42,294 nt of DNA, from positions 1 through 42,294 of the forward strand of contig JAGVNJ010000020.1 in the NCBI GenBank assembly GCA_020053305.1, in the 5' to 3' direction. Source of the DNA: Candidatus Edwardsiibacteriota bacterium. GTDB taxonomy: Bacteria; Edwardsbacteria; AC1; EtOH8. Positions 1 through 8,900 of this stretch are shown here, one piece after another (position 1 is the first letter of the stretch; each line of letters opens with the position of its first letter). A model generated the notes under the pieces. It was not told the origin of the DNA. It did no database searches and was given only the letters and a program-made list of their open reading frames with translations. Both the position numbers and the translations under genes were made by a program.

Positions 1-1
1 G

Positions 2-88
2 GGCCAAAAAGCGGCCAACGGGGTTTATCTGTACCAGATGACCGCCGGGGAATTCTCGGCCACCGGCAAGGTGATGATCATAAGGTAA
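2..88 (+). CDS. C-terminal fragment of a secreted protein with FlgD-like sorting tail (5' end outside window)
   Basis: The reading frame is open from base 2 and ends at TAA 86-88, encoding the last 28 residues of a protein that begins before the window. The visible residues (GQKAANGVYLYQMTAG, then a lysine and MIIR at the end) match the final strands of the FlgD-like Ig tail found at the ends of the next six secreted proteins (for example NGIYFYRMEASG and NGVYLYRLTAGS). In that family the tail acts as a type IX-style export or anchoring signal. It is therefore probably another secreted or surface protein. Its main domains cannot be seen. Confidence 0.8.
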   Translation, partial: GQKAANGVYLYQMTAGEFSATGKVMIIR

Positions 89-127
89 TATATATTCGGC
101 GATGGGTTAAAACCCATCGCCTGTCGT

Positions 128-185
128 CATCAAATCCCGCTAAAGGCGGGATTGGTGATGAATAGCGTCAGGATTCATCCTGACG
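128..185. repeat. Double-hairpin palindromic repeat, copy 1
   Basis: Bases 128-172 are identical to 234-278. The first hairpin is aatcccgc/gcgggatt with a 5-base loop, extended by flanking catca/tgatg. The second is cgtcagg (166-172) pairing with cctgacg (179-185). Past base 172 the two copies diverge in the loop and the downstream arm, so this copy has a shorter second stem (7 bp) than copy 2. The layout resembles REP/BIME-type extragenic palindromes; no matching transposase is in the window. Confidence 0.75.
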
Positions 186-233
186 AGGAATATGGTGGGG
201 CAAATGTCAAAATCGCATAGTCAGTTATATTTT

Positions 234-297
234 CATCAAATCCCGCTAAAGGCGGGATTGGTGATGAATAGCGTCAGGTTGAATCCTGACGCTATTC
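234..297. repeat. Double-hairpin palindromic repeat, copy 2
   Basis: This is the second copy of the repeat at 128-185. The first hairpin spans 234-266 (8 bp core plus catca/tgatg arms across a 2-base bulge). The second is a perfect 13 bp stem, gaatagcgtcagg (266-278) with cctgacgctattc (285-297). The two hairpins abut directly and share base 266. Copy 2 looks intact and copy 1 degenerate on its right side. Confidence 0.8.
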
Positions 298-321
298 AAG
301 CAATTAAAATCAATTATATCC

Positions 322-350
322 TTGACTTTTTGGCCTAAATATTCTAAAAT
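322..350 (+). promoter_or_regulatory. Sigma70-type promoter for the 388-3069 gene
   Basis: TTGACT (322-327) and TAAAAT (345-350) are separated by 17 bases, each matching consensus at five of six positions. The predicted start near 357 gives a leader of about 30 bases before ATG 388. The downstream gene pair is spaced by 12 bases and is probably transcribed together from here. Confidence 0.7.
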
Positions 351-387
351 AAAACATTATCAATTCAAATAAACAGGGAGTTTTATC

Positions 388-3069
388 ATGAAGCAAAAAT
401 TATGGTTAGCAATGGGCCTGGTCCTTTTGTTAAGCGCTACTTCGGTGTTATTTGCCAAACCAAGGCCCAAGGCCAAAGTAATGCCGTTCAAGGCGCCGCT
501 TGCGGCCAAGGCTACGGTGGACACGGTGTTCTTCGACAACTTTGAAACCGACACCATGGGCTGGGACACCATGGACATGGCCACTCAGGAACCCTATTGG
601 CATATCGACACCTACTCGCCGATAGGGGCCTTTGCCGGGCATCATTGGTGGTGCGGCACCAACGATTTTGCCGGGATCTGGCCGTTCTCGCCCGGATACG
701 GCAACGGCTGGGTGCAGATGCTCTACCCACCGGCCTTTGACCTGACTACGGTAGCCTCGGATTCCGTCCAACTGAAATTTTACCATTACTACAATATAGA
801 ACCGCGCGGCGGGGGGGATGACTGGGACTGCGTCAACCTGTGGGGCTCAACCGACGGAGGGGACAACTGGTTCATTATGCGCCCCGACACCATCCGTTCC
901 CAGGGCGGCGGTACGGCGGCCTATGATCTTAAAAAATCCTACGCCTGGACCTATACCGGCATGGTGCCCGACACCTTTCCGGTGCCGGGCTGGGGCGGCA
1001 CCAACGGGGCCTGGAAATATGTGGTCTTCGACCTGTCGCCCTACAAGGGCCAGAACGTAAACCTGCGTTTTGCCACGGTCAGCGATCCCCTGGAGTCGGA
1101 CGAGAACAGCACCACCGGGTATCACGGAGCCTGGTATATTGACAATATCTCGGTAGACACGGTTTACAACAGCGGCCAGCGGGGCCCGATCTTCTTTGAC
1201 GACTGCGAATCGGGCAACCTGGGCTGGACCGCCGGATCCAAACCGCCCAAGATCCACTGGCACAAGACCACGGCAAGGTCTTTCAGCCCCGTCACTTCCT
1301 GGTATTGCGGTGACGACAGCACCGGGCAATATTGGTGGGGCTATTCCGACGCCATTGTGTCGCCCCTGATAGACCTGACCCCGGTTCAGAACACCCAGCC
1401 CTGCTATGTGGACTTTAAGGTGTTTCCGCACCTGCCGGATGACGGCAGCGATGCCAATACCTATTGGGACTGCTATTCGGTGGATATCTCATCCGATAGC
1501 GGCAAGAGTTGGGCGGGCGTGACGCCGTATATTTATATCGATAACACCGCCGCCTGGGTTGATCAGTCCGTCATCGGGGTGCTGGATATAAGCAACTATA
1601 TCGGCAAAATAGTCAAGATCCGGATCGGCATGAGCTCCGATGGCGATTTCAATGTGGGCGAGGGCCTATACGTGGACGATTTTATCGTCACCGGCAAGAC
1701 CCGCGAGATACTGCCGCCTCCGGCCACCATTCTGCTGGTGGACAACGACGGCAATGCGGTCGACCTGGCCGCCAACTCCTGGACCAAATATATGGAGTCT
1801 TCCTTGGCCAATCTGGGATACCGCTACAGCGTAGCCGCCATCGGCACCAACAAGGTGATGACCCCCGGGTACCTGGAACAGTTCCCGGCGGTGATCTGGA
1901 ACCTGGGGTCCAATTTCGATTACCGCACCGGCCCCGGCTACCGGGCACTGACGGCCATTGACCAGGTAAACATCATGGCCTATCTGGACAACGGCGGCAA
2001 GCTGTGGATGTCCGGCCAGTATTACTTCTTCGCCAACGGCACCCAGCTGGACACCACGGTTCATCCCAACCTCTGGATGGATTACCTGCACTTGGCCCCG
2101 GAAAACGGCTGGGCGGCCACCACCAGCTACTGGGGATACGGACAGTCCGGCGATCCCATCGGCGACGGCCTGGCCGATTCGCTTTTGTACGACAGGCTTA
2201 ACGGCGGTTACTCCTGGACCGGTCCGGCCAAGGCCTATTCGCTTAATCCCGACACCCCCTCAGTTGATGTGTCAGGTTTTATGACCAATGATGACGGCTC
2301 TTTCAACGGCCTGCGTTACCAGGATGCCGGCTTGGGCTACAAATTAGTTTACACCGCATTTCCGTTCGAGGCGGTCTCGGAGCAGATAAAACGCGACACC
2401 CTGGCCTCCCGGATCATCCAGTGGATGCTGCCCGGCGTTCCGGAATACATGCCTCCGGCGGTTCCCACCGGATTGACGGCTGTTCAGCAGTTTGACAGCG
2501 TGATCTGCGCCTGGAACGCCAACAGCGAACCCGACCTGGCCGGCTACAATGTATACCGAGCCCTGCAGACAGGCCTGCCGGTGTGGGTCAAGATAGGGAC
2601 GGTTACCACCAATTCCTTTGTGGACAAGTTCATTGCCGATGGCGCTATCTATCACTACGCGGTGACCGCCTTTGACGATAAACTGCCGCCCAACCAAAGC
2701 GTCTTCTCCACCTGGTTCTATCTGCATGTAACTTCATGGAAGGGCGTGGAAGGGGAGCCGGTTGCCTCAACCCCCGGATACTTCAGCCTGGGCCAGAACA
2801 ATCCCAACCCCTTCAATCGTTCCACCAGCATCCAGCTGGCCCTGCCGGCCCAGAGCCGGATCAGGCTGGTTGTTTACAACATCACCGGTCAGCAGGTGAG
2901 AACCTTGGTTGATGACAACCTGAATTCCGGATATCACAATATTACCTGGAACGGGCGCGACCAGAGCGGGCAGTCGGTTGCCAATGGCATCTATTTCTAC
3001 CGGATGGAGGCTTCCGGAGCCAACGGGCAGAAGTTTGCCCAGACCAAACGTTTAAATCTGGTTAAATAA
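388..3069 (+). CDS. Secreted multidomain protein: two MAM/immune-inhibitor-like domains, amidotransferase-like domain, FnIII, FlgD-like sorting tail
   Basis: An 893-residue exported protein of unknown specific role. A signal peptide (MKQKLWLAMGLVLLLSATSV..., cleavage near residue 24) is followed by two related beta-sandwich domains at about 45-255 and 260-440. Both open with FFD(N/D)-type strands and close with YIDN or YVDD motifs, as in MAM/immune inhibitor A accessory domains. Residues about 447-680 begin ILLVDNDGN and resemble a type 1 glutamine-amidotransferase-like fold; the catalytic Cys-His-Glu triad of true enzymes was not identified. A fibronectin III domain lies near 690-780, then a VEGEP linker and a FlgD-like Ig tail (about 800-893, NPNPF motif). 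GGGAG upstream of ATG 388 supports the start. The next gene follows after 12 bases. Binding or surface-adhesion roles are inference. Confidence 0.85.
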   Translation: MKQKLWLAMGLVLLLSATSVLFAKPRPKAKVMPFKAPLAAKATVDTVFFDNFETDTMGWDTMDMATQEPYWHIDTYSPIGAFAGHHWWCGTNDFAGIWPFSPGYGNGWVQMLYPPAFDLTTVASDSVQLKFYHYYNIEPRGGGDDWDCVNLWGSTDGGDNWFIMRPDTIRSQGGGTAAYDLKKSYAWTYTGMVPDTFPVPGWGGTNGAWKYVVFDLSPYKGQNVNLRFATVSDPLESDENSTTGYHGAWYIDNISVDTVYNSGQRGPIFFDDCESGNLGWTAGSKPPKIHWHKTTARSFSPVTSWYCGDDSTGQYWWGYSDAIVSPLIDLTPVQNTQPCYVDFKVFPHLPDDGSDANTYWDCYSVDISSDSGKSWAGVTPYIYIDNTAAWVDQSVIGVLDISNYIGKIVKIRIGMSSDGDFNVGEGLYVDDFIVTGKTREILPPPATILLVDNDGNAVDLAANSWTKYMESSLANLGYRYSVAAIGTNKVMTPGYLEQFPAVIWNLGSNFDYRTGPGYRALTAIDQVNIMAYLDNGGKLWMSGQYYFFANGTQLDTTVHPNLWMDYLHLAPENGWAATTSYWGYGQSGDPIGDGLADSLLYDRLNGGYSWTGPAKAYSLNPDTPSVDVSGFMTNDDGSFNGLRYQDAGLGYKLVYTAFPFEAVSEQIKRDTLASRIIQWMLPGVPEYMPPAVPTGLTAVQQFDSVICAWNANSEPDLAGYNVYRALQTGLPVWVKIGTVTTNSFVDKFIADGAIYHYAVTAFDDKLPPNQSVFSTWFYLHVTSWKGVEGEPVASTPGYFSLGQNNPNPFNRSTSIQLALPAQSRIRLVVYNITGQQVRTLVDDNLNSGYHNITWNGRDQSGQSVANGIYFYRMEASGANGQKFAQTKRLNLVK

Positions 3070-3081
3070 GGAGAGGCATAA

Positions 3082-5460
3082 ATGCGTAAATTCATATTAT
3101 TAACCGCCCTTCTGACTTTGGCTGTTGTTGCTGTCAATGCAGCGCCCCCGTCAGTTACCCTGACCACCATCTGGCCTGATACTTCCTATGCCGGGCCGTA
3201 CACCGTAAGGACGGTGATAAAATGCCCTGACGGAGTTGGCTATGTCGGCTTGGGCTTCAAATACAATCCCACCGACGGGCCGTGGTACTGGTACTATGGC
3301 GGTTGGCTCGATCCCAACGATGACTGGATAGAGGAATACACCCAGGTGGGCGACACCTTCTATTTTGACATCCCGGCCATACCGGTGGGATTGGAAACCC
3401 CGGTTGAGATCGGCTATTCCGTATATGCGGAAAATGCTTCCACCGGCGATTATGTTGAGTCTCCGGGAAACAACGACTACTACAGCTTCATCAACACGAT
3501 CTATTCCCCGGCTTACAGCAATGTCAGCGCCCTGAAGGACACTTTTTTCACCGGGCCCTTCGTGGTTAAAACCAACCTAAGCACGGTCTACGGCGACTCG
3601 ATCAAGGATGATTTCATCTACAGCGACATCGCCGGAGGAGTCAACTATCCCCGGGACAGCGTGGCCGGAGGGTTCTACTATTACAGCATGCCCCGTCACG
3701 GCGGCGCCACGCTGACCCCCATCAATGTTAACTGGTTCATGACGGCCTACGACACCATGGGCAACTGGGCCCAGTACCCCACCAAGCGCGACACCATGAA
3801 CCGTTTCCGGATCATCGATCCCTGGTCATACAACACTAAATTGATCTCCAACACCGACCAGCTGGGGCCGTTTCCGGTGTGGACCAGCTTCAAAAGCGAA
3901 GGAAATATCGCCAACGACTCCCTGTGGATATTCCAGTCCGGCTGGGTTCCCTATCCCCGGGACAGCATGGCCGGGGGCGTCTATTATTACACCATTCCGG
4001 CCCAGAGTCTGCCGGTGGTCAATCCGGTTAGCGTTATCTGGCACATCAAGGCCGGCGATGACCTGACCGGGAACTACAGCTACCAGCCGATCACCGCGCC
4101 TCTTACCAATAACGAATTCCGGATATTCGACTGGACCCCGCCCCAGGTAAGCAATACCACCGCCTGGAAGGATACCTCTTTTACCGGGCCGTTCCCGGTG
4201 TACACCCAGGTGAAAGATACCTCCGGCGTATCACAGGTCAGGCTTTATTACCGGGTAAAACCGTTCACCACCAGCGACACCAGCTGGAGCTACCTGCCGA
4301 TGTCCCTTACCGGCAGCCCCGACCAATATAAGGCCTCGATACCGCCCCAGTACCCCGGCACCATGGTCCAGTATTATGTCAGCGGCCGGGACGGGGCTTT
4401 GGACCAGGCCGGCCAGCCCATCTGGAATACCGGCTATTACCCGGCCGGCGGATCGCTGACCCCCTGGCATTTCTTTGTGGGCGATCACCAGCATAAGATT
4501 CTGTTGGTCAATGATGCGCTGCCGGCCAATGATTACGGGAACTATTATACCACCTGCATGGACACCACTGGGGTAATCTACGGCTACTGGGACAACCGCA
4601 AGGCCAATGTTCTTTCAGCGCTCAACCATTTCAACGTGCTTATCTGGTTCACCGGCGATGACAGCCTGACCACCCTGACCCAGGCCGAAAGGGACAGCCT
4701 GTCGGCATTTCTGGACCGGGGAGGGAATCTTTTATTATCCTCCAAAAACCTGGGACAGAATGTCAGCGATACGGCGGTTTTCTATAACAGCTATCTCAAG
4801 GCCGATTTTGATGTCGCAACAGTTGCTGTGTCGTATATAAATTCCATAGGGCAGACAGCCCTTCCGATAAGTCATGGGTTAGCAGATACTTTAGGCATCC
4901 TGCTTACAGGGACAGCCGGTAACTATAGATCAATGGATAGAATATTCCCCTTAACGGGCGCAGAATCGGTTTTCAATTTCAGAACGATCGGCGGTTCTAG
5001 CGTAATAAGGTGTTCTACCAGTGTATATAAGGCAGTATTAAGTTCCGTTCCCTTAGAGGCAGTCGGAGCAAATACTCCGGGCAAACTGTCCCGCACTGAA
5101 TTCATTGCCAGAGTACTCAGGTGGTTTGGTGTTCCGGCCTTCTACAAGGTGGAGGGGGAGCCGGAGGCGCTGGCCTACGGTAAATTAGCCATTCTCAACC
5201 AGGCCAGGCCCAACCCGTTTACCACCAGCACCTCGATCTCCTATATTCTGCCCAATGCTTCCCGGGTGGCCTTGAAGGTCTATAACATTTTGGGGCAGGA
5301 GATTGCTTCCCTTTATGACGGAGATCAGACTGCCGGGATGCATGAAGCCTCCTGGAACGGTCTTGACCACAGCGGAAGGAAAGTGTCCAACGGTGTCTAT
5401 CTCTACCGCCTGACCGCCGGGAGCCAGAGCCTGACCAAGAAGATGGTAAAGATAAGATAG
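3082..5460 (+). CDS. Secreted protein with four Ig-like repeats, amidotransferase-like domain and FlgD-like sorting tail
   Basis: A 792-residue exported protein with signal peptide MRKFILLTALLTLAVVAVNAA. Four diverged beta-sandwich repeats start near residues 25, 147, 253 and 359, each marked by a D(T/Q)..(T/A)GP(F/Y).V strand; two also share RDS(V/M)AGG(F/V)YYY. From about 470, HKILLVNDALP opens an amidotransferase-like domain like that of the preceding protein, containing LDRGGNLLLSSKN. A VEGEPE linker precedes the FlgD-like tail (about 705-792, NPF motif, ending KKMVKIR). AGGAG lies just upstream of ATG 3082. The segment coding about residues 577-675 (4810-5110) is richer in A/T than its surroundings. 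It is probably co-transcribed with the upstream gene; the function is unknown. Confidence 0.83.
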   Translation: MRKFILLTALLTLAVVAVNAAPPSVTLTTIWPDTSYAGPYTVRTVIKCPDGVGYVGLGFKYNPTDGPWYWYYGGWLDPNDDWIEEYTQVGDTFYFDIPAIPVGLETPVEIGYSVYAENASTGDYVESPGNNDYYSFINTIYSPAYSNVSALKDTFFTGPFVVKTNLSTVYGDSIKDDFIYSDIAGGVNYPRDSVAGGFYYYSMPRHGGATLTPINVNWFMTAYDTMGNWAQYPTKRDTMNRFRIIDPWSYNTKLISNTDQLGPFPVWTSFKSEGNIANDSLWIFQSGWVPYPRDSMAGGVYYYTIPAQSLPVVNPVSVIWHIKAGDDLTGNYSYQPITAPLTNNEFRIFDWTPPQVSNTTAWKDTSFTGPFPVYTQVKDTSGVSQVRLYYRVKPFTTSDTSWSYLPMSLTGSPDQYKASIPPQYPGTMVQYYVSGRDGALDQAGQPIWNTGYYPAGGSLTPWHFFVGDHQHKILLVNDALPANDYGNYYTTCMDTTGVIYGYWDNRKANVLSALNHFNVLIWFTGDDSLTTLTQAERDSLSAFLDRGGNLLLSSKNLGQNVSDTAVFYNSYLKADFDVATVAVSYINSIGQTALPISHGLADTLGILLTGTAGNYRSMDRIFPLTGAESVFNFRTIGGSSVIRCSTSVYKAVLSSVPLEAVGANTPGKLSRTEFIARVLRWFGVPAFYKVEGEPEALAYGKLAILNQARPNPFTTSTSISYILPNASRVALKVYNILGQEIASLYDGDQTAGMHEASWNGLDHSGRKVSNGVYLYRLTAGSQSLTKKMVKIR

Positions 5461-5478
5461 CGTAAATAGTTCTCATTG

Positions 5479-5509
5479 AAAATCCACAGATTACACAGAT
5501 TTTCACAGA
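5479..5509. repeat. CACAGA-type short intergenic repeat
   Basis: CACAGA occurs three times (5485, 5494, 5504), and aaaatc (5479-5484) pairs with gatttt (5498-5503). From memory, similar strings occur between genes of many unrelated bacteria; that could not be searched here. Confidence 0.55.
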
Positions 5510-5627
5510 ATGACCCATTTATAACTTCTTGGTAACCAAAAATTAACAGTCTGCGTTAATAGTTCGGATAACGCTCACTACAACGTCTGTAGCTAATGGG
5601 TTTTTCAGGGGCAACTAAATACCGAAT

Positions 5628-5660
5628 AAAATGGCAGGGTGCAAGCCCTGCCATTTTTTC
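5628..5660 (+). terminator. Rho-independent terminator
   Basis: The stem aaaatggcaggg (5628-5639) pairs with ccctgccatttt (5646-5657) around a 6-base loop and runs into a T tract. It lies 170 bases after the 3082-5460 stop codon and likely ends that transcript. Confidence 0.75.
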
Positions 5661-5931
5661 ATATTTTATAATTTATGTGCAATAAATACATTATTGTAAA
5701 GCCATAATGATCAAAAACTTACGGTATGCATATATTTATGATGTAATGTTTGCGTTAATTTATGTAAAAGTTGGAAAAAGAAATTATATGTTTATGATAA
5801 AAATTTTGTAACACACTAAATAACAATAAGTTAAATTATTGGGTTATATGCCATGGCGGCATATATATTGCATGTGTATTGTGTAATAGCGTAAAAATCC
5901 AAAATAAATAAAAAAATAAAAGGAGTAAAAA

Positions 5932-8900
5932 ATGGCTAGAAAAACCAGCGTATGGTTAACCGGCTTGGCGCTGGCCGCGGCTCTGGTAAGCATCTCCCTG
6001 ATAGGCCTGAAAGATGTGGCGGCCTACAAGGCGGATTTCAGCCCCAGCAAAGCCTCACAGCAAAATATTGCCAAGCCCCAGGTGGAGGACCAGGTTAAAA
6101 CCGATGACGGCGTTCCGAAATTCGCCGGCGAAAACAAAATAACGGTGGATGTCCAGCCTTACGCCAATGCCGGCGTCATTGAGTTCTCCAACGGCTACAA
6201 GATCAACACCAGCCAGGGCGAACCCAAGCTTCCGTCCGACCTGAGATACGATTCACCCAAGGGCGACGAGCCGGCCTATTACATCGTTCAATTCAACGGA
6301 CCGGTGCAGGAGGCCTGGCGCAAGGGCCTGGAGAAGGCCGGGGCCGAGGTGATGTTCTACCTGCCCAACTACGCCTTTGTGGTCCGGATGAACGAGGCCA
6401 TCAGGGGCAATATCACCGCCGCCAAGGGCGAGGTCAAATGGACCGGGCTCTATCAGCCGGCCTACAAAATATCCCCCCGGCTGGCTGCCAATGCCAAGGG
6501 CGGAAAGATTCGGGCCTCCATCAGCCTGTTCAGCCCGGAGGATGTGAATTCGGCGATCAGCCAGATAGAGGCCGTCACCGGGCACAAAATATTCTACAAA
6601 TCCTCCTTCGAATGGGAACCGGGCAAGTTCAACAAGAAGATATTTGTTGATATCAGCTTAGACAAGCTTAGCGCCTTAGCCAACATCAGGGGCGTTTCCT
6701 GGATGGAGCCGATGCCGGTGTTCAAAATCTCCAACACCAACACCCAGGTTACCATGCAGAACGGCGTCCTCACCGCCAACGCCAGGCCTTTTTGGGTTTT
6801 GGGCATCAGCGGCGAGGGCCAGATAATCCAGAATTTGGACACCGGCTGCGCCGAGGCCAACGAATACTTCCAGCACTCCTCCAACCGCAAATCGGCCTGG
6901 TACTGGGACAACACCCACCGCAAGGTGGTGGGCCAGCAGCCGGGAGCCCGGGCCGACGAGATCGAACTGGGCTGGGCCGCCGGCACCATGTCAAAGTGGG
7001 GCGACGAATTGGCCAACAGCTACCACGGCACCCATACCGCCGGCAGCAATTGCGGCAATGACAGCTCGATTTTAACCGGCACCGCCGAGGGGATGGCCAA
7101 GCATGCCAAGCTGCTGTTTATTGACGGCGGCGGCGACTCCGGCTCGGTGTTCGGCACCTGGGACATCAACCGGGTGGGCTCCTGGGGCTGGGACAGCGCC
7201 TTCAAATACATCAGCCAGCGGGCCTACATCTCCTCCAACTCCTGGGGCAGCGATGACGGGGGCACTTACAGCAGCAGTTCCATGGAGTCCGACCAGTTCA
7301 TGTGGAGCCACAAGGACTATCTGTGGGTGTTCGCCAACGGCAATACCGGAATCGAAGCGGTGCCGCTGTCCAAGGCCGGCTCTCCGGCCACCTGCAAGAA
7401 CGGGGTGGCGGTGGGGGCCCTGGCGGCCGCCGGGGCCAGCGGGCTGGGCGGGGCCAACACCAAGGCCACCTTCTCCAGCTGGGGAAGATTGCTGGACGGA
7501 CGCTTAAGCCCCACGGTCAGCGCTCCTGGCACCAACATCATATCGGCCGACGGCGACGGGGCCGGCACCAGAACCATGAGCGGCACCTCCATGGCCTGTC
7601 CGATCGTGGCCGGTAGCACCGCCATGCTCCGGCAGTACTTTACCGAGGGCTGGTATCCCACCGGAACCAAGATAGCCGCCAACGGCTTCACCCCCTCGGC
7701 CGCCCTAATGAAGGCCACCCTGGCCATCAGCGGCGACAGCACCACCAGCTGGTGCGGCTCCTTCGTGCCGGACTCCCTGTTCGGCTGGGGGAGGGTCAAC
7801 TTAGACACCGCCCTGTTCTTGTCCGGCAACCAGGTCAAGCTGTTAGTCAACGACAACCGCACCGGGGTCAATACCGGCGAGGCCATCGAATACCTGCTTA
7901 ACATACCCACCGGCGCCACCGGGCTTAAGATATCACTTACCTGGACCGACTACCCCGGCAGCACCACCGCGGCCAAGGCCTTGGTAAACGACCTGGACTT
8001 AGACGCCTACAATCCCGCGGCCGCCCGCTACCGCGGCAACCGCTACGGCTCCGTCCTGCCCAGGCAGTCGGTTACCACCGCCACCGACAACGATAATATT
8101 GACATTTTGGAGGGCATCAAGGTGGTTGCCCCGGCAGTCGGTACCTGGAGGATCAGGGTCACCGGCAAGAACGTGGCCATGGGGCCGCAGCCCTTTGCCT
8201 TGGTGATCACCTATAGGACCGCCCTCCCGGCCATGGGCAAGGTTTATTTAGATAAAAACTCCTACGACACCCCCATCGGCGGCGGGGTGGGCGATACCCT
8301 GCGGATAGAGATTCACGATCCCAACAATGTTCTGGCCTCCAACAATGTGGCGGTGTGGGCCAAGTTCGTGGAGACCCAGCCGGAAACGGTGTCCTGCGTC
8401 AAGGTGGGCGACGGGCTGTTCCGGGGCAAGATAGCCCTGTTCAACGGCAACCCGTTGCACGCCGACGGCCGTCTGAGCGTGGACTATCTCGATTCCGTCA
8501 GGGTGGTGTATGTGGACGCCAGCCCGGCCGGGACCGACACCGCCTACGCCAGCATCAACGGGGGCTCATTCACCATCACCAATGTCCGGGCCGGCGACAC
8601 CCAGCCCCCGGTGGGGACCATGAAGCTGATCATGTGGAACACCTCGCAGAACACCACCAGCCGGGTCTATTATGGCCTGACCACCGCCCTGGGCAGCACC
8701 GTCGGGGTGGATACCCCCTTAATGATCAACAACACCGTTAAACTGACCGGGCTGGCCGCCAACCAGATATACTATTACGATGTGGAATCCAAGGATGCCA
8801 ACGGCAATACCCTGCGGGACGACAACGCCGGCCGCCACTATATGTTCAGCACCGGCGGCGGCAGCGGGCTCAACGATATCCTGATCTGGATGTGGGACGA

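Larger units (their letters stand above)
89..387. other. Intergenic region with three clusters of palindromes and a promoter
   Basis: No gene is seen. The spacer holds a hairpin at 98-121 (ggcgatgggtt pairing with aacccatcgcc), which may end transcription of the upstream gene although no T tract follows. It also holds two copies of a double-hairpin repeat (128-185 and 234-297) and a sigma70-type promoter (322-350) for the next gene. Confidence 0.7.
5461..5931. other. 471-base AT-rich intergenic region
   Basis: No gene is seen. It contains a CACAGA triple repeat (5479-5509), a strong terminator (5628-5660), a long AT-rich stretch, a hairpin at 5845-5865 (tatatgcc/ggcatata, 5-base loop) and the ribosome site AAAGGAG (5919-5925) of the protease gene. 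No convincing -35/-10 pair was found for the protease gene. Confidence 0.6.

Noticed and set aside
128-297. Possible CRISPR array
   Set aside because: There are only two copies, each unit consists of two hairpins, the units differ at one end, and no cas gene is present.
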